DNA of 64,000 nt from Pseudomonas sp. BN102. GTDB lineage: Bacteria; Pseudomonadota; Gammaproteobacteria; Pseudomonadales; Pseudomonadaceae. The notes beneath the pieces are model-generated. The model searched no databases. It was not told the origin of the DNA and worked only from the letters and a program-made list of their open reading frames with translations. The stretch is taken from NCBI RefSeq assembly GCF_029871245.1, contig NZ_SSON01000043.1, positions 1 through 64,000 on the forward strand, read 5' to 3'. A program made the position numbers and the translations under genes. This document shows positions 46,523 to 56,018 of the stretch, in pieces; within the stretch, counting starts at the first letter, position 1, and every line of letters starts with the position of its first letter.

Positions 46523-47467
46523 TCAGTCGCCGACCGCCTTCGGCTGCCACACCGCCGACGCCACATCCACCCGCCGTGGCAGCAGGCGGTTTTCCCGGAA
46601 CAGATCGGCCGTGCGTTGTTGCGCCGCGATGATCTCCGCGGTCACTGGGCCTATCGGCGAAGCCGGGCGATGTTCGAAGGTGCGCGCAACCACAGCGGGT
46701 GCCAGTCCGGTGAAGCGCGCCAGTATGGCGATGCTCTCGTCGCGGTGGCTGCGGGTCAGCGCTTCCGCCGCGCTCAGCTCATCCAGCAATTGCCGGATGA
46801 ACGCCGGGTTGGCGTCCACATAGGCGCGGGCGCCCAGGACGAAGGGGCCGATCAGGTCCAGCCCTTCGCCATTGGCCAGCAGGCGTGCGCGGCCTTCCAG
46901 TTCCATTGCCGAATAGAACGGGTCCCAGATGGCCCAGGCGTCCACGGCACCCTGCTCGAAGGCGGCACGTGCATCGGCGGGACTGAGGAACACCGGCTGG
47001 ATATCGGTGATGCCCAGCCCGGCTCGCTTGAGGGCACGCAGCATCAGGTTGTGGGCGCTGGAGCCCTTCTGCAGCGCCACCTTGCACCCCTTGAGCCCAG
47101 CCACGTCGGTGATCGCACTGTCCGTCGGCACCAGGATGACTTCGGCCTGCGGCTTGGCGGGCTCCGAGCCGAGGTACAACAGGTCGGCGCCGGCCGCCTG
47201 GGCGAAGATGGGCGGAATGTCACCGGTGGAACCCACATCCAGGCTGCCCACGTTCAGCGCTTCGAGCATCTGCGGGCCGGCGGGAAACTCGATCCATTCC
47301 ATCCGGGTACCGGCGAAACGCTTTTCCAGCAGGCCATGTTCCTTGGCCAGCACCAGACTGGAGGACGCCTTCTGGTAGCCGATGCGCAAGGTGGCCGGGT
47401 CGGCCACGGCACCTTGCGCCAGTGTCAGCAGCGCCAATAGCGCCGCCCCAAATCCAAGTCGTTTCAT
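46523..47467 (-). CDS. Aliphatic sulfonate-type ABC binding protein (SsuA-like)
   Basis: 314 residues. Signal peptide MKRLGFGAALLALLTLAQGAVA (about 1-22), then LRIGYQKASSSLVLAKEHGLLE, LNVGSLDVGSTGDIPPIFAQA, VALQKGSSAHNLMLRALKRAG and DAWAIWDPFYSAME, all typical of SsuA. Its ATG lies one base after the aldo-keto reductase stop, so the genes are coupled. It captures sulfonates in the periplasm. No permease or ATPase follows here, so it probably feeds the transporter encoded at 58465-60739 or one elsewhere (inference). Confidence 0.9.
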   Translation of the reverse strand: MKRLGFGAALLALLTLAQGAVADPATLRIGYQKASSSLVLAKEHGLLEKRFAGTRMEWIEFPAGPQMLEALNVGSLDVGSTGDIPPIFAQAAGADLLYLGSEPAKPQAEVILVPTDSAITDVAGLKGCKVALQKGSSAHNLMLRALKRAGLGITDIQPVFLSPADARAAFEQGAVDAWAIWDPFYSAMELEGRARLLANGEGLDLIGPFVLGARAYVDANPAFIRQLLDELSAAEALTRSHRDESIAILARFTGLAPAVVARTFEHRPASPIGPVTAEIIAAQQRTADLFRENRLLPRRVDVASAVWQPKAVGD

Positions 47468-47468
47468 A

Positions 47469-48512
47469 TCAGTCCTGCCAATCGGTAGAGGGTTTTTCCC
47501 AAAGGTTGATGCCGCCTTCCACGGCGTAACGATCGATCTCCGCCAGCTCATCGGAAGTGAACGCCAGCTTCTGCAACGCGGCGACGTTCTCCACGATCTG
47601 TTCCGGCCGGCTCACGCCGATCAGGGCGGAGGTCACGCGCGCATCCCGCAATGTCCAGGCCAGGGCCAGTTGGGCCAGGCTCTGGCCACGTCGCCGGGCG
47701 ATCTCGTTCAGCGCACGGGCGCGCTGGATATTCGCCGGAGCCAGGTGCTCAGCCCGCAGCGAGGCGCCGCCCGGACGATTGACCCGCGCGTCTCCCGGGA
47801 CTCCCTCGAGGTATTTGTCGGTCAGCAGGCCCTGGGCTAGCGGTGTGAAGGCGATGACCCCGGCACCCAGCTCATCGGTCGTCGCCAGCAGGTCCTTCTC
47901 CACCCAGCGGTTGAGCAGGTTGTAGGCCGGCTGGTGAATCAGCAGCGGCACCTTCCACTCGCGCAGCAGCGCGGCGATTTCTCGCGTCTTGCCCGCCGAG
48001 TAGGACGAGATGCCGACATGCAGGGCCTTGCCCTGCTGCACGGCACTGGCCAGCGCGCCTGCCGTTTCCTCCAGCGGGGTGTCGGGGTCGAAACGGTGGG
48101 AATAGAAGATGTCCACGTACTCCACGCCAAGCCGCTGGAGACTCTGGTCCAGGCTGGACAGCAGGTACTTGCGCGAGCTGCCGCCCTGGCCATAAGGGCC
48201 GGGCCACATGTCCCAGCCTGCCTTGGTGGAAATCACCAGCTCGTCGCGGTAGGCGGCAAAGTCTTCGCGCAGCAAGCGCCCGAAATTGATCTCGGAGCTG
48301 CCATAGGGCGGGCCATAGTTGTTGGCCAGGTCAAAGTGATTGATGCCCAGGTCGAAGGCGGTGCGCAGCAGCTCGCGCTGGGTGTCGATGGGGGTGGTGT
48401 CACCGAAGTTGTGCCACAGCCCGAGGGACAGGGCGGGCAGCACCAGGCCACTGCGGCCGACACGTCGGTAAGGCATGGATTCGTAGCGCTGCGGAGCGGC
48501 GATATAGGTCAT
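47469..48512 (-). CDS. Aldo-keto reductase (YghZ/Gpr-like)
   Basis: 347 residues. AKR motifs: GINHFDLANNYGPPYGSSE with the catalytic Asp/Tyr, STKAGWDMWPGPYGQGGSSR, YVDIFYSHRFDP, and the cofactor-binding end ALIGVSRPEQIVENV. This is the AKR14/YghZ branch, which reduces aldehydes with NADPH. Between a flavin monooxygenase and a sulfonate-binding protein it may reduce the aldehyde that desulfonation releases (inference). Begins 59 bp after the monooxygenase. Confidence 0.88.
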   Translation of the reverse strand: MTYIAAPQRYESMPYRRVGRSGLVLPALSLGLWHNFGDTTPIDTQRELLRTAFDLGINHFDLANNYGPPYGSSEINFGRLLREDFAAYRDELVISTKAGWDMWPGPYGQGGSSRKYLLSSLDQSLQRLGVEYVDIFYSHRFDPDTPLEETAGALASAVQQGKALHVGISSYSAGKTREIAALLREWKVPLLIHQPAYNLLNRWVEKDLLATTDELGAGVIAFTPLAQGLLTDKYLEGVPGDARVNRPGGASLRAEHLAPANIQRARALNEIARRRGQSLAQLALAWTLRDARVTSALIGVSRPEQIVENVAALQKLAFTSDELAEIDRYAVEGGINLWEKPSTDWQD

Positions 48513-48571
48513 CAGGTCGACTCGTGAATCATTGAGTGGAACGCCTTGATGTGGGCTTCAGCCCGCCGGGT

Positions 48572-49894
48572 TCAGGCGAAACGATTGGCCGGGCGCGTCA
48601 GCCCCAGATGCTCGCGCAAGGTGGTGCCTTCGTACTCGGTGCGAAACAAACCGCGCCGTTGCAGCTCCGGCACTACCAGGCCGGCGAAGTCCTCCAGTCC
48701 ACCGGGTAGGTGCGGAACCAGAACGTTGAAACCATCGGCGCCCTGCCCTTCGAACCAGGCCTGGAGCTCATCGGCTATGCGTGCCGGCGTGCCGATCAGG
48801 CTGTAGTGGCCACGTCCACCGGCAATGCGCCGCCCCAGTTGGGCGAGGCTGAGGCTTTCCTCCCCGGCCAGTTCGGTGAGCAGCTTCTGCCGGCTCTGCT
48901 GGCCATCCTGGGTCAGCGGCAATTCGGGAAGCGGCCCGTCGAGCGGGCATTGCGACAGGTCGAAGTTGCCCAGCATGCGCCCGAGCAGCGCCACGCCGAC
49001 GCGGGGTTCCACCTGCTCCTGGAACTGTTCGAACTTGTCCCGTGCCTCGGCTTCGCTGGAACCCACCACCGCGAATACGCCGGGCATGATCTTCAGCTCG
49101 TCCGGATGGCGGCCAAACTGCTCCAGCCGGCCCTTGAGGTCGCGATAGAAGTCCTGTGCGCGGGCCAGGGAGGATTGCGCGGTGAACACCACATCGGCGG
49201 TTTCGGCGGCCAGCGCGCGACCGGTTTCAGAGGACCCCGCCTGCACCACCACCGGCCGCCCCTGCGGTGAGCGGGCAACGTTCAGCGGCCCCTGTACGCG
49301 GAAGTGCTCGCCCTGGTGATTCAGCACATGCAATTTGGCCGGGTCGTAGTACTGGCCGCTGGCCTTGTCGCGCAGGAAGGCGTCGTCTTCCCAGCTGTCC
49401 CAGAGGCCGCTGACGACCTGGTGGAACTCGCGGGCGCGGGCATAGCGCTCACTGTGGCCAAGGTGTGCCTCGCGGTTGAAGTTCAGGGCTTCGGCGGCGG
49501 CATCCGAGGTCACCAGGTTCCAGCCGGCACGGCCACCGGAGATATAGTCGAGCGAGGCGAACTTGCGCGCCACGTGGTACGGCTCGTTGTAGCTGGTGGT
49601 GACGGTGCTGATCAAGCCGATGCGCTCCGTGACCGCCGCCAGTGCACTGAGCAGGGTCAACGGCTCGAAACCGGTGGAGCGCGCCATATGGCTGGCATAC
49701 GCGGTGGTGGGCGCGGCAACGCTGTCGGCGACGAACAGGGTGTCGAACTTCGCCGCCTCGGCGACTTGCGCGAGGCGTTTGTAGAGCGCGAAGTCGAGCG
49801 TATCGGCGGGCACGTCCGGATGCCGCCAGGCGGCAACGTGGTGCCCGGTGGCCATGAGGAAGGCGCCGAGGCTTAGCTGTCTTGGTTGGGTCAT
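48572..49894 (-). CDS. LLM-class FMN-dependent monooxygenase (NtaA/SnaA/DszA family)
   Basis: 440 residues. Family marks: MTQPRQLSLGAFLMATGHHVAAWRHP, FDTLFVADSVA, SVAAPTTAY, LVTSDAAAEALNF (flavin contact region), VVQAGSSETGRALAA, GTPARIADELQAWF. Start at MTQPRQ; a longer frame lacks an RBS. Members use FMNH2 from a partner reductase to oxidise organosulfur or aminopolycarboxylate substrates. Co-directional with a TonB receptor, aldo-keto reductase and SsuA-like protein, it probably cleaves a C-S bond. No flavin reductase gene lies in the window. Confidence 0.9.
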   Translation of the reverse strand: MTQPRQLSLGAFLMATGHHVAAWRHPDVPADTLDFALYKRLAQVAEAAKFDTLFVADSVAAPTTAYASHMARSTGFEPLTLLSALAAVTERIGLISTVTTSYNEPYHVARKFASLDYISGGRAGWNLVTSDAAAEALNFNREAHLGHSERYARAREFHQVVSGLWDSWEDDAFLRDKASGQYYDPAKLHVLNHQGEHFRVQGPLNVARSPQGRPVVVQAGSSETGRALAAETADVVFTAQSSLARAQDFYRDLKGRLEQFGRHPDELKIMPGVFAVVGSSEAEARDKFEQFQEQVEPRVGVALLGRMLGNFDLSQCPLDGPLPELPLTQDGQQSRQKLLTELAGEESLSLAQLGRRIAGGRGHYSLIGTPARIADELQAWFEGQGADGFNVLVPHLPGGLEDFAGLVVPELQRRGLFRTEYEGTTLREHLGLTRPANRFA

Positions 49895-49973
49895 GGGGGT
49901 CTGTCCTGGATCGATGGCGATGCCGCCCGGCCGGTCTCTGCCGGCTCGGGCGGTCCCTGCACGCAGGTGCTGG

Positions 49974-52229
49974 TCAGAAGTCGAAGTCCTTGCGCAGCTG
50001 CACGCCGAAGTAGCGCTGGTCGTCTCGTGGAACGGCGCGAAAGATGTGGTTGCCGCCACTGGCCAGGGACTGGGCGTAGGACTTGTCGGTCAGGTTCTTG
50101 CCCACCAGGGCCACGCGCCAGCCCGCGTTGTAGTCGGCCAGGCCGACGCTGGCGTTCCAGATGCCGTAGGCGCCCTGCACGGTGTCCTTGTTCTGGTCGA
50201 GGCTGAACTGCACCTCGTCCTGCCAGCTGTAGTCGGTGGACAGCTCCACATCCAGACCGTTGTCCAGCGGGATGCTGTAGTCGGCGCGCACGTAGGTCTT
50301 CCAATCCGGGGTGAAGGGCAAGCGTCCACCATCGATGTTGCAGCTGGCCGCGGCGCCCGGCGGGCAATTGAAGTGGTCCACCCGCGCCTTGGTGTAGGCC
50401 ACGCCACCGGAGAAGCTGAGCTGCCGGGTGGCCTGGTAACTCGCATCCAGTTCAATGCCCTGGGTCTTCACGCTGCCGGCGTTGATCAGGCGGGTCACCA
50501 CCTGGTTGGCCACGGTGTCGAAGAAGTTCGCCTGGTAGTTGTCGTAATCGGTGTGGAACACCGCCAGGTTGGCGGTCAAGCGCTTGTCCAGCGCGGTGGC
50601 CTTCAGGCCTACCTCGTAGGAGTCCGATGTTTCGGGCTTGAGTGGATCGGTGTCACGCGGCTGCATGTTGAAGAACACGTTGTAGGCCGGGCCCTTGTAG
50701 CCGCGCGAGTAGGTCACGTAGCCCATCAGGTCGTCGCTGAGGTCGTACTGCAGGCCGGTGCGTCCGCTCCAGCCATCCTCGTCCACCGAGCCGGAACTGG
50801 CGGTGGAAGGCTGGATGCCCGTGACGGCGGTGGCCGAGGTGGACACGCGGCGGTGGTCGTACTCCAAGTCGTCGTGGGTCCAGCGCAGGCCGAAGAGCGC
50901 GCGGAAGTCCCTGGTGAAGTTGAAGGTGTTTTCGCCGAACAGCGCGTAGCTGTCGTTGGTCACGCTGAAGTCGGCGCGGCCGGTATTGGGAACCCCTCCA
51001 TTGACCGACAGGCGCCGGTAGTTCTCGTCGGAGCGACCATGGAAGTAGTAGGCGCCGAGCACGTACTCGTTGAATTCGCCCCTGGGCGAGGTCAGGCGGA
51101 ACTCCTGGGAATACTGGTCGTAGTCCACCTCGCCCTTATCATGGGAGGCCGTCAGCGGCAGCGCGGCCCGCCGGTCGCCGTCCTGGAACTGGGTGTTGTC
51201 CCAGCCACGCCAGGCGGTGATTGAGGTCAGGGTGAAATCCCCCAGTTTCCAGTCGGCCTGCCCGGACAGGCCGGTGTTGATGTCCTCGACGTGCGTCTTG
51301 AAGTCACTGTTGATCTTGCGGTTGTGGGCGCTGAGCGCCACCGGGCGCAGCGAATCGGCGAAGGCGGCGCTGCTGGTGGAGGTGACCACCCCGCTCGGCA
51401 GGGTGTCCTCGCCGTCCATGTAGTCGCCGATGAGGGTGAAGGTGAAGTCTTCGCTGGGTTCGAACACCAGCTTTCCTCGCACGCCCTTGCGGTCGTAGCC
51501 GTTGACGTCATGGCCGTTGGCGACGTTCTCGACGTTGCCGTCGTACTTGCCCAGCAGGGTGCTCAGGGAGCCCTTGAGGCTGTCGGTGAGGCGGCCGCCG
51601 ATGCCGAAGCGCAGGCGGTTCTCGTTGCCGCCACCGAAGTGCGAGTAGTCCAGGTAGCCGTGGCCCTGCTCCGGCGGGTCCTGGCTGACGATATTGAGCA
51701 CGCCGGCCGAGGCGTTCCTGCCGAACAGGGTGCCCTGGGGTCCGCGCAGCACTTCGATGCGTTCGACGTCCAGCAGGTCCAGGGTGGACTGGCCGGGGCG
51801 GCCAAGCGCCACGCCATCGATCACGGTGGCCACGGTGGGCTCGACGCCTGGTGAGGTGGAAATGGTGCCCACGCCACGGATGAACAGCGAGGTGTCCTTG
51901 TTCGAGGCACCGGTGCGGTAATTCAGTGTAGGCACCTGCTGGACGATGGCGGAGACGTTGTTGCGGTTGTCCCGCTCCAGTTGCTCGCCCTGCAGCACGG
52001 TAATGGCCACCGGCACTTCCTGCAGGCTGGCCTCGCGGCGGGTCGCCGTCACGGTGACCGCCTTCAGGGTGGTGGTGGATTCGGCGGAAGGCTCGCTGGC
52101 CCCGCCCTCTTGCGCCTGGACCGCGCTCCCCAGCGCCGCCAGTAGGATGGCTACCGCCAGCGGACTGCGACGCGCGCCGTGGTGGAGCCCCAGGCCGCCG
52201 TTGGCGGCCGCTTTGGAAAATCGGTTCAT
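49974..52229 (-). CDS. TonB-dependent outer membrane receptor
   Basis: 751 residues. Long signal sequence (about 1-39, ending AVQA), TonB-box region TLKAVTVTATRREASLQEVP, plug domain with SLFIRGVGT and VERIEVLRGPQGTLFGRNASAGVLNIVS, 22-strand barrel, terminal KDFDF. In the sulfur locus it likely imports sulfonates or sulfate esters too large for porins, in the manner of SftP (inference). It heads the minus-strand operon, 79 bp before the monooxygenase. Upstream lies a perfect LacI-type operator, suggesting repression by the divergent gene. Confidence 0.9.
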   Translation of the reverse strand: MNRFSKAAANGGLGLHHGARRSPLAVAILLAALGSAVQAQEGGASEPSAESTTTLKAVTVTATRREASLQEVPVAITVLQGEQLERDNRNNVSAIVQQVPTLNYRTGASNKDTSLFIRGVGTISTSPGVEPTVATVIDGVALGRPGQSTLDLLDVERIEVLRGPQGTLFGRNASAGVLNIVSQDPPEQGHGYLDYSHFGGGNENRLRFGIGGRLTDSLKGSLSTLLGKYDGNVENVANGHDVNGYDRKGVRGKLVFEPSEDFTFTLIGDYMDGEDTLPSGVVTSTSSAAFADSLRPVALSAHNRKINSDFKTHVEDINTGLSGQADWKLGDFTLTSITAWRGWDNTQFQDGDRRAALPLTASHDKGEVDYDQYSQEFRLTSPRGEFNEYVLGAYYFHGRSDENYRRLSVNGGVPNTGRADFSVTNDSYALFGENTFNFTRDFRALFGLRWTHDDLEYDHRRVSTSATAVTGIQPSTASSGSVDEDGWSGRTGLQYDLSDDLMGYVTYSRGYKGPAYNVFFNMQPRDTDPLKPETSDSYEVGLKATALDKRLTANLAVFHTDYDNYQANFFDTVANQVVTRLINAGSVKTQGIELDASYQATRQLSFSGGVAYTKARVDHFNCPPGAAASCNIDGGRLPFTPDWKTYVRADYSIPLDNGLDVELSTDYSWQDEVQFSLDQNKDTVQGAYGIWNASVGLADYNAGWRVALVGKNLTDKSYAQSLASGGNHIFRAVPRDDQRYFGVQLRKDFDF

Positions 52230-52356
52230 CTTCGTTTCACTGCCCTTGCTGTGACCAGACTGGCCCTCCGTCTTCGCGGTCGGGGCCTCGTTGAGGAGCT
52301 GTCGAACGTCTGGTCTCGCTCGTGCGAGTGGCAGTGGGTTGGAGACAAGCTCTACT

Positions 52357-52370
52357 TGGTAGCGCTACCA
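52357..52370. promoter_or_regulatory. LacI/GntR-type operator between divergent genes
   Basis: TGGTAGCGCTACCA is a perfect 14-bp palindrome with the central CG-containing core typical of LacI-family operators; outer bases AC...GT extend the symmetry around one mismatch. It lies 128 bp from the TonB receptor start and 77 bp from the LacI-type gene start. Confidence 0.75.
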
Positions 52371-52446
52371 TGTGTAGTATCAGAGCGCTGTTGTTAGTGC
52401 GTCAAATACTCAAAAATTGATTTCATATTCTTAAGGGAAATAAGAG

Positions 52447-53493
52447 TTGAGCACCTCGCCCCCCTCTCCCCGCAAACGCCGTGGATCCGGCCGCGTCACC
52501 CTGAGCGAAGTGGCCCGGCACGCCGGCGTCGGCGCCATCACGGTGTCGCGCTTCTTCAACCAGCCGGAGCAAGTGTCCGGCGAGCTGCGCGAGCGCATCC
52601 AGGCAGCAGTGACCGAGCTGGGTTACGTGCCCAACCGAGTGGCCGGCGGCCTGGCCTCGGCACGGGGGCGTGTGGTGGGCATGGTGATCCCGAACATCTC
52701 CGGACCGATCTTCGCGCCCACCATCCAGAGCTTCAGCGACTCCCTGGCGCGCCACGGCTACCAGTTGCTGCTGGCCTCCAGCTACTTCTCGGAGGAACAG
52801 GAAGAAAGCGCCGTGCGTGCCTTTCTCGGCTGGTCGCCAGCGGCACTGGTGGTCACCAGCCATTTCCACAGCGCCGGCACCGAGAAACTGCTGGCCGAGG
52901 CGGATATCCCGGTGGTGGAAATCTCGGACTACCGGCCCGAGCGCGCGCCTACCCAGGTAGGTTTCCTCCACTATGAGGTGGGCGTCAGCGCGGCACGCTA
53001 CCTGCTGGACAAGGGCTACCGGAGCATCGCCTTCGTACAGAACAGCGCGGCGGGTGACTTCAGCGCCCTGGAACGCCGTGACGGCTACGCCGCCACCGTG
53101 CAGGCCGCGGGACTGGAACCCTGGGTGTTCGTGCCAAGCGCCGACAAGGCACCTTTCGAAGCGGGCAAGCAGGCCATGGAAGCCCTGATGAACCGCAACC
53201 CGCGCCCGGACGCCATCATCTTCGCCAACGACAACCTCGCGGCCGGCGGACTACTCGCCGGCCAGCGCGCGGGCCTGCGCATCCCGGAAGATTGCGCGGT
53301 GGTGGGTTTTGGCGACTACCCCTTCGCCGAGATGCTGCTGCCGAGCCTGACCACCATCAAGCCACCCTCCCGGGAGATCGGCGAGGTGGCGGCCATGCGC
53401 TTGCTGGAAACCTTCGGCGCGCTTCCCGTAGAAGGCGAGCCGATGCGGCTGAACCTGCTGGATTGCCAGGTAATCGCGCGGGAGAGCGCCTGA
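52447..53493 (+). CDS. LacI-family transcriptional regulator
   Basis: 348 residues. HTH plus hinge at about 16-70 (RVTLSEVARHAGVGAITVSR, FFNQPEQVS, YVPNRVAGGLAS), then a periplasmic-binding-protein-like domain (VVGMVIPNISGPIFAPTIQS, PDAIIFANDNLAAGGLL). It starts with TTG preceded by AAGGGAA. The domain layout is nearest to gluconate-type (GntR) repressors, but the divergent TonB receptor and shared palindrome point to control of the sulfur uptake operon. Effector unknown. Convergent with the sfnR-like gene. Confidence 0.88.
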   Translation: MSTSPPSPRKRRGSGRVTLSEVARHAGVGAITVSRFFNQPEQVSGELRERIQAAVTELGYVPNRVAGGLASARGRVVGMVIPNISGPIFAPTIQSFSDSLARHGYQLLLASSYFSEEQEESAVRAFLGWSPAALVVTSHFHSAGTEKLLAEADIPVVEISDYRPERAPTQVGFLHYEVGVSAARYLLDKGYRSIAFVQNSAAGDFSALERRDGYAATVQAAGLEPWVFVPSADKAPFEAGKQAMEALMNRNPRPDAIIFANDNLAAGGLLAGQRAGLRIPEDCAVVGFGDYPFAEMLLPSLTTIKPPSREIGEVAAMRLLETFGALPVEGEPMRLNLLDCQVIARESA

Positions 53494-53533
53494 AGCTGGA
53501 AGGCATGAAGTGGGGCGCGCGATATCGCACCCC

Positions 53534-54586
53534 TCAACCCAGCTCGCCGATCTTTTCCAGCCTGGCTCGCACAATGTTGCGGCTGATGCCCAGCAGCCGG
53601 CCGGTCTGTAGCTGGTTGCTGTGGCAGAAACGGTAGGCCGAGCGGAACAGGGTTTCTTCGATGTATTCGTAGAGGTTGGGCAGGTTTTTCTCGAACAGGT
53701 CGTTGAGTACCGCATCTAGGGCGTCTGCCGCCTGGGGGGCAGGCACTGCGAGGGAGTGCTCTTCCTGGCCGCGGGCGAGGGGGAGCAGGTCAACCAGGTG
53801 CAGGTCGTTGGGCTGCACCTGTTCGTTGCGGCACACCAGCAGCGCGTGGTGAATGGCGTTCTCCAGTTCGCGGATGTTGCCCGGCCAGCTATGGGCCAGC
53901 AGCACCCGTTCGGCGTCCTGGCTGAGGGTGGCGCGGTTGTAGCCCAGGCGCTGGCAGTGTTCCTGGATGAAGAATTCGGCCAGGGGCAGGATATCGCCCG
54001 GACGTTCCCGCAGTGGCGGCAAACGCAGCGTCGCCACGTGCAGGCGATAGAACAGGTCCTCGCGGAAGTGCCCGGCCACCACGGCATCGGCCAGGTTGAC
54101 GTTGGTCGCCGCGATGACCCGAACGTTGATGGGCACTGGCGTGCGCGAGCCCAGGCGTACCACCTCGCGCTCCTGCAGCACCCGCAGCAGCTTCACCTGC
54201 ATGGCCAACGGCAGGTCGCCGATCTCGTCGAGGAACAGCGTTCCGCCGTTGGCCGCTTCGAACCAACCAGCCTTGTTCGCCGTGGCGCCGGTGAAGGCGC
54301 CCTTCTCATGGCCGAACAGTTCGCTCTCCACCAGGGTTTCGGGGAAAGCACCGCAGTTGACGGCAACAAAGGGTTCCTTGCTGCGTCGGCTGAGGTGGTG
54401 GATATGGCGCGCGACCAGCTCTTTGCCAGTACCGGTCTCGCCGATGATCAGCGCATTGGCCTCGCTGGGCGCCACCCGCTCGATCCGGCTGAGCAATTCC
54501 TGCGAGCGCGGGTCCTTGAAGACCAGCACGGTCGCACGGACCGACTTGGTCAGTTCACGGGCATTGGGGTGAGTGAGCAGTGACAT
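53534..54586 (-). CDS. Sigma-54-dependent activator without sensor domain (SfnR-like)
   Basis: 350 residues. The AAA+ domain begins almost at the N-terminus: Walker A GETGTGKE (49-56), GAFTGA (96-101), FLDEIGD; C-terminal Fis-type HTH ([19 protein letters not shown]). There is no regulatory N-terminal domain, as in SfnR of Pseudomonas putida, whose level rather than a ligand sets activity under sulfate limitation. AAGGA precedes the ATG. Divergent from the sulfur transport operon, whose three candidate sigma-54 promoters it could drive. A 26-bp palindrome lies 62 bp upstream of its start. Confidence 0.9.
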   Translation of the reverse strand: MSLLTHPNARELTKSVRATVLVFKDPRSQELLSRIERVAPSEANALIIGETGTGKELVARHIHHLSRRSKEPFVAVNCGAFPETLVESELFGHEKGAFTGATANKAGWFEAANGGTLFLDEIGDLPLAMQVKLLRVLQEREVVRLGSRTPVPINVRVIAATNVNLADAVVAGHFREDLFYRLHVATLRLPPLRERPGDILPLAEFFIQEHCQRLGYNRATLSQDAERVLLAHSWPGNIRELENAIHHALLVCRNEQVQPNDLHLVDLLPLARGQEEHSLAVPAPQAADALDAVLNDLFEKNLPNLYEYIEETLFRSAYRFCHSNQLQTGRLLGISRNIVRARLEKIGELG

Positions 54587-54647
54587 CTCGTATTCCTTGC
54601 TTTCTGATGCGCCCGGGCATCTTGCATAAAGTCTTTTAGATAATTAA

Positions 54648-54673
54648 GGAATTAATAAATATTTATTAATTCC
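54648..54673. promoter_or_regulatory. Perfect 26-bp AT-rich palindrome in the divergent sfnR-like/transport region
   Basis: GGAATTAATAAAT (54648-54660) is followed without spacer by its exact reverse complement (54661-54673). It lies about 160-190 bp upstream of the sigma-54 promoter at 54836, the range of enhancer sites, and also in front of the sfnR-like gene. An activator or autoregulatory site is likely; the protein is not proven. Confidence 0.7.
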
Positions 54674-54835
54674 CAAGAGAAATATGTGCATTTTTCCCTG
54701 CGCCGATTGCTGAGCCCGCAGCAGTCCTCCAGCACGCCTGCTGAAATCCCAGCACTCGCGAAACACCGATAAGGCGCAACCGCTCAGGCCTCCACGCCAC
54801 GTCGCACCTGGGTTACGCGGCAGCTGCGGGGTTGC

Positions 54836-54851
54836 TGGCATGCATTTCGCT
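54836..54851 (+). promoter_or_regulatory. Sigma-54 promoter of the sulfur transport operon
   Basis: CTGGCATG-CATT-TCGCT: GG at 54837-54838 and GC at 54849-54850, exactly 10 bases between. It lies 55 bp before the start codon of the binding protein. Confidence 0.78.
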
Positions 54852-54905
54852 CCTTTCCTCCGCAAATGCCGGACCAACTGGCAGGAACTGGAAAGGAGAA
54901 CTCCC

Positions 54906-55979
54906 ATGAAGAATCCATGGCGCGCCGGACTGGCAGCGCTCGTCGCAGTGTTCGCCGTCGGCCAGGCCCTCGCGGCCGAAGTGCCGGCCTCCGTGAAGAT
55001 CGCCATCGTCGCCTACACCCAGGGCGGCAAGCCGGTGTTCGGTGGCATCCCGGGACGTGTGATCGAAGAAGGCTGGCTGGAGAAGGAGCTGGCGGCCAAG
55101 GGCGTGAAGCTGGACTGGATCGCCCTGCCCCACGCCGGAGCCGGTCCGCAGATCAACGAAGGCTTCACCAACAACAGCATCGACTTCGCCGTGCGTGGCG
55201 ACCTGCCCTCGGTCATCGGCGGCGCCGGTGGAGTACCGGGCAAGCTCATCGTCCCCGGCGGCAGCGGCAATAATGTCTACCTGGTGGTGCCCGCCTCCTC
55301 CAGTGCCCAGAGCATCGACGACCTCAAGGGCAAGCGCCTGGCGCTGCATCGCGGTCGCCCGTGGGAGTTCGCCTTCAGCAACTACCTGGCCAGCAAGGAC
55401 CTCAAGCTCAGCGACTTCAAGGTCGCCAACCTCAACCCGCAAGTCGGCGCCGCAGCGGTGTCGGCCGGCAAGGTGGATGCCGCCGTGCTGCTCAGCGAGT
55501 CCTACCTGCTGGAAGACAAGGGCGTCGGCCGGATCATCTGGTCCACCAAGCAGGGCGACAACAGCTGGCGCCTGATCTCCGACCTCTGGGGCACCGATGA
55601 CTTCATCCAGCGTTACCCCGAAATCACCCAACTCCTCGCCACCGCCTGGGTCAAGGCGGCCTGGTGGATATCCCAGGAGCAGAACAAGGACGCCTATTAC
55701 CAGCTCTCGTCCCGCGCCGGCACTCCCGAAAGCGTGCTGCGTCGCGATGACCAGAACGACCCGGTGGCCTGGAAGGATCGCTGGGCACCCAAGAGCGATG
55801 AACAGCTCAAAGCCCACTACCGCGCCCTCACCCAGTACGCCCTGGCCAACAAGCTGATCCGCCAGGACTTCGACATCACCCAGTCCTTCGCCACCCGCTT
55901 CACCAATCAGGCCATCCTCGACCTCAAGCTGGAGAACTACTGGCCCGCCCTGAGCAACCAGGTCACCGCCAGCCACTGA
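54906..55979 (+). CDS. Sulfonate-type ABC periplasmic binding protein
   Basis: 357 residues. Signal peptide MKNPWRAGLAALVAVFAVGQALA (about 1-23); NrtA/SsuA-like fold with GGIPGRVIEEGWLEKELAAK, DFAVRGDLPSVIGGAGG, GKRLALHRGRPWEFAFSNYL and VLLSESYLLEDKG. AGGAGA precedes this ATG, which lies downstream of the sigma-54 promoter; a longer frame would start at the promoter itself. It is related to but distinct from the binding protein at 57377-58468 in the same cluster, so the shared ABC transporter may accept two ligand carriers. Confidence 0.88.
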   Translation: MKNPWRAGLAALVAVFAVGQALAAEVPASVKIAIVAYTQGGKPVFGGIPGRVIEEGWLEKELAAKGVKLDWIALPHAGAGPQINEGFTNNSIDFAVRGDLPSVIGGAGGVPGKLIVPGGSGNNVYLVVPASSSAQSIDDLKGKRLALHRGRPWEFAFSNYLASKDLKLSDFKVANLNPQVGAAAVSAGKVDAAVLLSESYLLEDKGVGRIIWSTKQGDNSWRLISDLWGTDDFIQRYPEITQLLATAWVKAAWWISQEQNKDAYYQLSSRAGTPESVLRRDDQNDPVAWKDRWAPKSDEQLKAHYRALTQYALANKLIRQDFDITQSFATRFTNQAILDLKLENYWPALSNQVTASH

Positions 55980-55988
55980 CAGGCCGAA

Positions 55989-56018
55989 TGCTGCTGGCGC
56001 ACTGCTGCGCCAGCAGCA
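55989..56018 (+). terminator. Strong hairpin after the first binding protein
   Basis: TGCTGCTGGCGCA and TGCGCCAGCAGCA form a perfect 13-bp stem around CTGC, nine bases past the stop. No T-run follows, so it may act as a 3' stabiliser giving extra binding protein, or as an inefficient terminator. Confidence 0.6.
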
